Shown here: positions 13,350 through 16,366 of the stretch, piece by piece
Layout of the letters: the number at the start of each line of letters is the position of its first letter
Numbering within the stretch: the first letter of the stretch is position 1
Source: Candidatus Krumholzibacteriia bacterium
GTDB lineage: Bacteria > Krumholzibacteriota > Krumholzibacteriia > G020349025
Direction: 5' to 3'
Length of the DNA: 16,366 nt
Assembly (NCBI GenBank): GCA_035649275.1
Contig: DASRJW010000104.1
Span: 1-16,366, forward strand
Program-made: the position numbers and the translations under genes
Notes under the pieces: generated by a model
Databases searched by the model: none
Told to the model about the DNA's origin: nothing
What the model saw: only the letters and a program-made list of their open reading frames with translations

Positions 13350-14249
13350 ATGCAAGCCAGCGGCTGGCAAGTGCAGGTCGGAGCGAATCCGATCATCTGG
13401 AGCAACGACGACTTCGAGGATCTGGGCGGGGACATCCCGCTGGAACGCTGTCTCGAGGAGATGCACGCGGCCGGTTATGCCGGCAGCGAGCTGGGTCACA
13501 AGTTTCCGCGGAGCGCGGACACGCTGGCGCCGCTGCTCCGGCGCTTCGACTTGCAGCTCGTCTCGGGTTGGCACAGCACCAATCTCCTGGAGAACACCTT
13601 CGCCGAGGAGGAAAAGCGCTTCGGCGCACACCTGGATTTCCTGGCGCGGATGGGCTGCAAGGTGGTCATCGTCGCCGAGTGCAGCCGTCGCATCTATCAC
13701 GATCCGCAACAACCGCTCGTCTTCACCGGCCGGGAGGATTTGCTGAGCGAGGCGGAGTGGCTGCGCCTGACGAAAGGTCTCGATGCGCTGGCACGCATGG
13801 CTGACCAGCGCGGCCTGCACCTGGTCTATCACCAGCACATGGGAACGGTGATCCAGGACGCTCGCGAGATCGACCGGCTCATGACGATGACGCAGCACGT
13901 CCGGTTGCTCATCGACACGGGGCATCTCCTCTTCGCCGACGCCGAGCCATTGCGCGTCCTCGTGAAACACCGGCTGCGGGTCGGTCATGTGCACCTGAAA
14001 AACGTGCGCCCCGACGTCGTGCTACGCGCGCGTGCCGAGAAGCAGAGCTTCGCCTGGGCCGTCCGCGCTGGCGTCTTCACCGTGCCCGGCGATGGGGGCT
14101 ACGACTTCGCGCCCCTCCTGAAGTTGTTGCGGGCCACGGGCTACGCCGGTTGGCTCGTCGTCGAGGCGGAACAGGATCCGCGACGCGCGTCGCCGCTCCA
14201 CAACGCCAAGCTCGGACGCGAGACGGTGCTGCACCTGGCGGGTGTCTGA
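13350..14249 (+). CDS. iolE: Inosose dehydratase (2-keto-myo-inositol dehydratase)
   Basis: IolE removes water from scyllo-inosose to give 3D-trihydroxycyclohexane-1,2-dione, between IolG and IolD. The 299-residue protein is a xylose-isomerase-like TIM barrel of normal IolE length (about 297). It begins with VGANPIIWSNDDFEDLGGD, a characteristic IolE opening, and carries metal-site motifs YHQHMGT (160-166), DTGHLLF (189-195), GHVHLKNVR (212-220) and VEAEQDP (271-277). ATG 13350 lies 40 nt after the iolD stop and is preceded by AAAGGGG at 13338-13344. The stop overlaps a possible GTG start of the next gene by 8 nt, suggesting co-translation. Confidence 0.92.
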   Translation: MQASGWQVQVGANPIIWSNDDFEDLGGDIPLERCLEEMHAAGYAGSELGHKFPRSADTLAPLLRRFDLQLVSGWHSTNLLENTFAEEEKRFGAHLDFLARMGCKVVIVAECSRRIYHDPQQPLVFTGREDLLSEAEWLRLTKGLDALARMADQRGLHLVYHQHMGTVIQDAREIDRLMTMTQHVRLLIDTGHLLFADAEPLRVLVKHRLRVGHVHLKNVRPDVVLRARAEKQSFAWAVRAGVFTVPGDGGYDFAPLLKLLRATGYAGWLVVEAEQDPRRASPLHNAKLGRETVLHLAGV

Positions 14250-15324
14250 AGCGGGGGTGAGGCTCTTGGTGCTCTCGAACATGCGGGTCACGGCCCTGCT
14301 GGGCACGGATTTCTGGAACGACAGCTGCGACCCGACGGAGCTCGCCGAGGCGGTGAGTGAAGGAGCGGTGGGGGCGACCTCGAACCCGGTCATCGTGCAC
14401 CAGGTCGTGCAAAGCGACGGCGCCCGATGGGGATCCGTTCTCGACGCTCTCATTACCGCGAACGAGGGGCAAACGGAGGACGAGATCACCTGGAAACTGA
14501 TCGCGGTGCTAGGGTGGGAGGCGGCGGAGATCCTGCGCCCGGTGTACGACGCCACCCAGGGCCGCAAGGGCTTCCTCTCCATGCAGGTGAACCCGAAGCT
14601 CTTCAACGATGCCCGGCGCATGGTGGAACACGGCCGCGAGCTGGCGCAGATCGCCCCCAACGTGGCGGTCAAGATCCCGGCGACCGCGGCAGGTCTCGCC
14701 GCCATCGAGGATCTCACCGCGGCAGGGATCCGCATCAACGCTACGGTCTGCTTCAGCGTCGCCCAGGCCGTGGCCTGTGCCGAGGCCGTCGAGCGCGGCG
14801 TCGCTCGGGCTCAGGCAAGCGGACGCGACACGACGACGCTACTTCCAACGGTGACGCTCATGATCGGGCGCATAGACGACCATCTTCGTCGGGCCATGGA
14901 GAAGGAGGAAGTGACCGTGGATCCCGGTCACCTCAACTGGGCCGGGATCGCGATCTTCAAGAAGACGTACGGCATCTTCCGGGAACGCCGCTTCCGCAGC
15001 ATCTTGCTCGCCGCCGCCTACCGCTATCCCATGCACTGGACCGACCTGATCGGCGACGGCGTCATCCAGACCATGCCCTACAAGTGGTGGAAGCAATTCA
15101 ACGCCTCCATCTTCACCCCCGAACGCAGCCTCGAGAGGCCGCTGGCGGAACCCACCTTGAGAGCGCTTGTGGAGAACTTCCCCGACTTCCGGCGCGCCTA
15201 CGCGGAGGATGGCATGCAGCCCCGGGACTTCGTCCACTACGGGGCCAGCATCCACACCCTGCACCAGTTCCTCGGCGGCTATCACAAGCTCGTGGAGCTC
15301 GTGCGCGGCCGCATGCTCGTTTGA
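14242..15324 (+). CDS. Transaldolase-family protein at the end of the inositol operon
   Basis: This 360-residue (or 347-residue) protein is a class I aldolase of the transaldolase family. It shows the early motif GATSNPVIVHQV (44-55), the strand SMQVNP (113-118), the Schiff-base lysine K144 in VAVKIPATAAGL, and INATVCFSVAQA (165-176). It is longer than bacterial fructose-6-phosphate aldolase (about 220) and has an extended C-terminal part, as in larger transaldolases. Its reaction would be transfer or release of a three-carbon ketol unit. Position directly behind iolE, with an 8-nt overlap if GTG 14242 is used, points to a role in inositol or the downstream keto-sugar pathway. The start is uncertain: GTG 14242, GTG 14257, GTG 14269 and ATG 14281 are all in frame; ATG 14281 (MRVTALLGTDFWND) gives the most family-like N-terminus but lacks a well-spaced Shine-Dalgarno. 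It is the last gene of the operon. Confidence 0.83.
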   Translation: MSEAGVRLLVLSNMRVTALLGTDFWNDSCDPTELAEAVSEGAVGATSNPVIVHQVVQSDGARWGSVLDALITANEGQTEDEITWKLIAVLGWEAAEILRPVYDATQGRKGFLSMQVNPKLFNDARRMVEHGRELAQIAPNVAVKIPATAAGLAAIEDLTAAGIRINATVCFSVAQAVACAEAVERGVARAQASGRDTTTLLPTVTLMIGRIDDHLRRAMEKEEVTVDPGHLNWAGIAIFKKTYGIFRERRFRSILLAAAYRYPMHWTDLIGDGVIQTMPYKWWKQFNASIFTPERSLERPLAEPTLRALVENFPDFRRAYAEDGMQPRDFVHYGASIHTLHQFLGGYHKLVELVRGRMLV

Positions 15325-15387
15325 ACAAGGTCGTGTGCTGAGCCTTCCCCCAGGAGCGCCGCCAGCGAGCCCGCCTCTTTAGAATCC

Positions 15388-15831
15388 CTAGCGGAACAGC
15401 GCCTTGACGCCGCTCCACGCGATCGCCTCAACGGCATTTGGCCCATAAACCACGCCGATGGACACTCCTTCCGGATGAGCGACGGTGTGTACGTCCACGT
15501 AGCTCTGATAGCCTCGCACCATGTCCTCCTCGTGATCCGACAGGGGTCCCACGTTCACCTCGACGACACCATTCACCGGCAAAGGCAGCGTGTAGAGTGC
15601 CGGGCCGGGACTATGGGGAGGCGAGAGGAGGAATTCATGAACATGGACCTGGAGAATTGGATCGCCACCAAAGTCGGGCATGTCGAAGCTTCCCACGATT
15701 CGTTTGTCATCGCACAGCGCGAATTCGCCGCGCGTGGTCAACAGCCAAAGCTGCAGGCAGTCTGCGCCCACTGATGAGGCGAGGGTTGAGACTGCACCCA
15801 CGATAGTCAGCGTCAGTAGCAAACGTTGCAT
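15388..15831 (-). CDS. Secreted small protein with CHRD-like domain
   Basis: The 147-residue protein begins with a Sec signal peptide, MQRLLLTLTIVGAVSTLASS with probable cleavage after VGA (about 23). The residue before C25 is Asp, so it is not a lipoprotein. The mature part contains HVHEFLLSPPHSPGPALYTLP, then LSDHEEDMVRG and YVDVHTVAHPEG; the order of an H-x-H, a PGP strand and Y-V-x-V-H-T-x-x-H-P-x-G matches the CHRD domain, though the usual final G-E-I-R-G-Q is replaced by GVSIGVVYG. The domain call is tentative. Two cysteines (25 and 40) could form a disulfide. GGAGGAG on the minus strand (15840-15834) fixes ATG 15831 against the longer frame from 15915. The gene converges on the transaldolase gene across a 63-bp gap without an obvious terminator. 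Confidence 0.7.
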   Translation of the reverse strand: MQRLLLTLTIVGAVSTLASSVGADCLQLWLLTTRGEFALCDDKRIVGSFDMPDFGGDPILQVHVHEFLLSPPHSPGPALYTLPLPVNGVVEVNVGPLSDHEEDMVRGYQSYVDVHTVAHPEGVSIGVVYGPNAVEAIAWSGVKALFR

Positions 15832-16276
15832 GTCTCCTCCTTCCGTACGACCAGACATGACGAGCATGATGCCATTGGGCAGGGACACCTCGGGCGGAGC
15901 CCGGAGTGTCGACACTCGACAGACAGGTTTGTTGGCCGCGGACTGTTGGAACCGCAGCGGCCAGCGAAGTGAGCATGAGACAGATCGCAGACCCCAGCGG
16001 ACCCGACGCGGGCTTCGAGAACGGACGATTCCACATGGATGCGACCCTCCCCCGGCGATGCGGTCATCGTCGCACGGGTATGGTCAGGGTCAAATCATAC
16101 TACGCGCGAAACGGACGGTTAGCACGGAGCCTCAAAGGGTAAAAGATCGATCGGGGACGGCCCGATGGTCGTGCCGGTCCAGATGTCCGCATGTGCGCCC
16201 CGGGGTCGAATCGGCATAGCGCGCTACGCGGCTCGGTATTCACAGCACGCTCCTCGAGTCGAATGACGGGTTGGCG
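15832..16276. other. 445-bp region without a supported gene
   Basis: This gap lies upstream of the CHRD-like gene and downstream of the partial gene at the right edge, both on the minus strand. An 8-bp hairpin with one G-U pair occupies 16053-16072 (CGGCGATG, loop CGGT, CATCGTCG). The least GC-rich part, 16086-16150, contains a minus-strand TATGAT at 16099-16094 that could be a -10, but no -35 is apparent and it is about 260 nt from the gene start. Short frames here have no ribosome-binding site and no recognisable protein pattern. Confidence 0.4.
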
Positions 16277-16366
16277 TCAACGCTCAGTGTACTTCGAGAG
16301 CAGCGCCCTGAAGCGCGGGTGCTCGCGGATCGAGTCCCAGCGCGGATCGAGGCGCAGCGCGTGCAT
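16277..16366 (-). CDS. C-terminal end of a TPR/serine-threonine-kinase-like protein (runs off right edge)
   Basis: The minus strand is open from the right edge to a TGA at 16279-16277, giving 29 residues that include LRLDPRWDSIREHPRFRAL and end in SKYTER. The L-D-P-x-W/F-D-x-I/L-R-x-x-P-R-F-x-A-L-L pattern is the usual C-terminal sequence of bacterial proteins with TPR tails, including Ser/Thr protein kinases and TolB-like regulators. The Met at the very edge is almost certainly internal. The catalytic part is outside the window, so the parent protein type is inferred from this tail only. Confidence 0.6.
   Translation of the reverse strand: MHALRLDPRWDSIREHPRFRALLSKYTER

Noticed and set aside
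11969-13435. 488-codon minus-strand frame opposite iolD
   Set aside because: It is an antisense shadow; iolD on the plus strand has complete ThDP motifs and the expected length.
15906-16142. 78-codon plus-strand frame in the right intergenic region
   Set aside because: There is no ribosome-binding site, no recognisable pattern, and competing frames of similar length are open on the other strand.
16195-16215. GGGGTCGAATCGGC resembling a tRNA T-arm
   Set aside because: The surrounding bases do not form an acceptor stem, D-arm or anticodon arm in a cloverleaf.

Overview
The window is about 16.4 kb of GC-rich bacterial DNA with tightly packed genes on both strands. A diderm (Gram-negative-type) envelope is indicated by a predicted outer-membrane beta-barrel ending in Phe and by several Sec signal peptides. 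A secreted nuclease/phosphatase-fold protein carries a C-terminal FlgD-like/sorting-type Ig domain ending in KKLLLIR, a layout common in FCB-related and Eisenbacteria-like lineages. That placement is inference; the window has no rRNA or ribosomal-protein marker.

Layout, left to right. (1) The 5' end of a small coiled, charged protein leaves the left edge on the minus strand (1-114). (2) A plus-strand pair follows: a DnaQ-like DEDDh exonuclease with a DUF3820-like C-terminal module (375-1373), coupled by a 4-nt overlap to an OppF/DppF-type ABC ATPase (1370-2404) that has no permease or binding-protein partner here. (3) A minus-strand outer-membrane protein (2468-3160) is divergent from a crotonase-family gene (3526-4317), with a GA-rich leader between them. 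(4) A secreted three-domain EEP protein (4465-6282) converges, with an 11-bp overlap, on a minus-strand fusion of a papain-like peptidase and an alpha/beta hydrolase (6272-8209). (5) A DinB-like protein follows (8353-8880). (6) The main metabolic unit is a myo-inositol catabolic operon, iolG-iolB-iolD-iolE plus a transaldolase-family gene (9125-15324). (7) A secreted CHRD-like protein (15388-15831, minus) and the 3' end of a TPR/kinase-like gene (16277-16366, minus) close the window.

The iol genes cover oxidation of myo-inositol to scyllo-inosose (IolG), dehydration (IolE), ring hydrolysis (IolD) and isomerisation of 5-deoxy-glucuronate (IolB). The canonical kinase (IolC), aldolase (IolJ) and semialdehyde dehydrogenase (IolA) are not here, and the operon ends with a transaldolase-family protein that keeps its Schiff-base lysine. 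Whether this protein replaces the lower-pathway aldolase is the most interesting biochemical question in the window.

A second recurring signal is short tandem repeats at the 3' ends of same-strand genes. There are 4 x 21 bp in the exonuclease tail, 5 x about 20 bp across the crotonase stop codon, an imperfect purine repeat after iolG, and 8 x exactly 30 bp in iolB. The iolB array gives the enzyme an unusual 80-residue decapeptide tail. I saw no CRISPR array, tRNA, rRNA, insertion sequence or phage gene.
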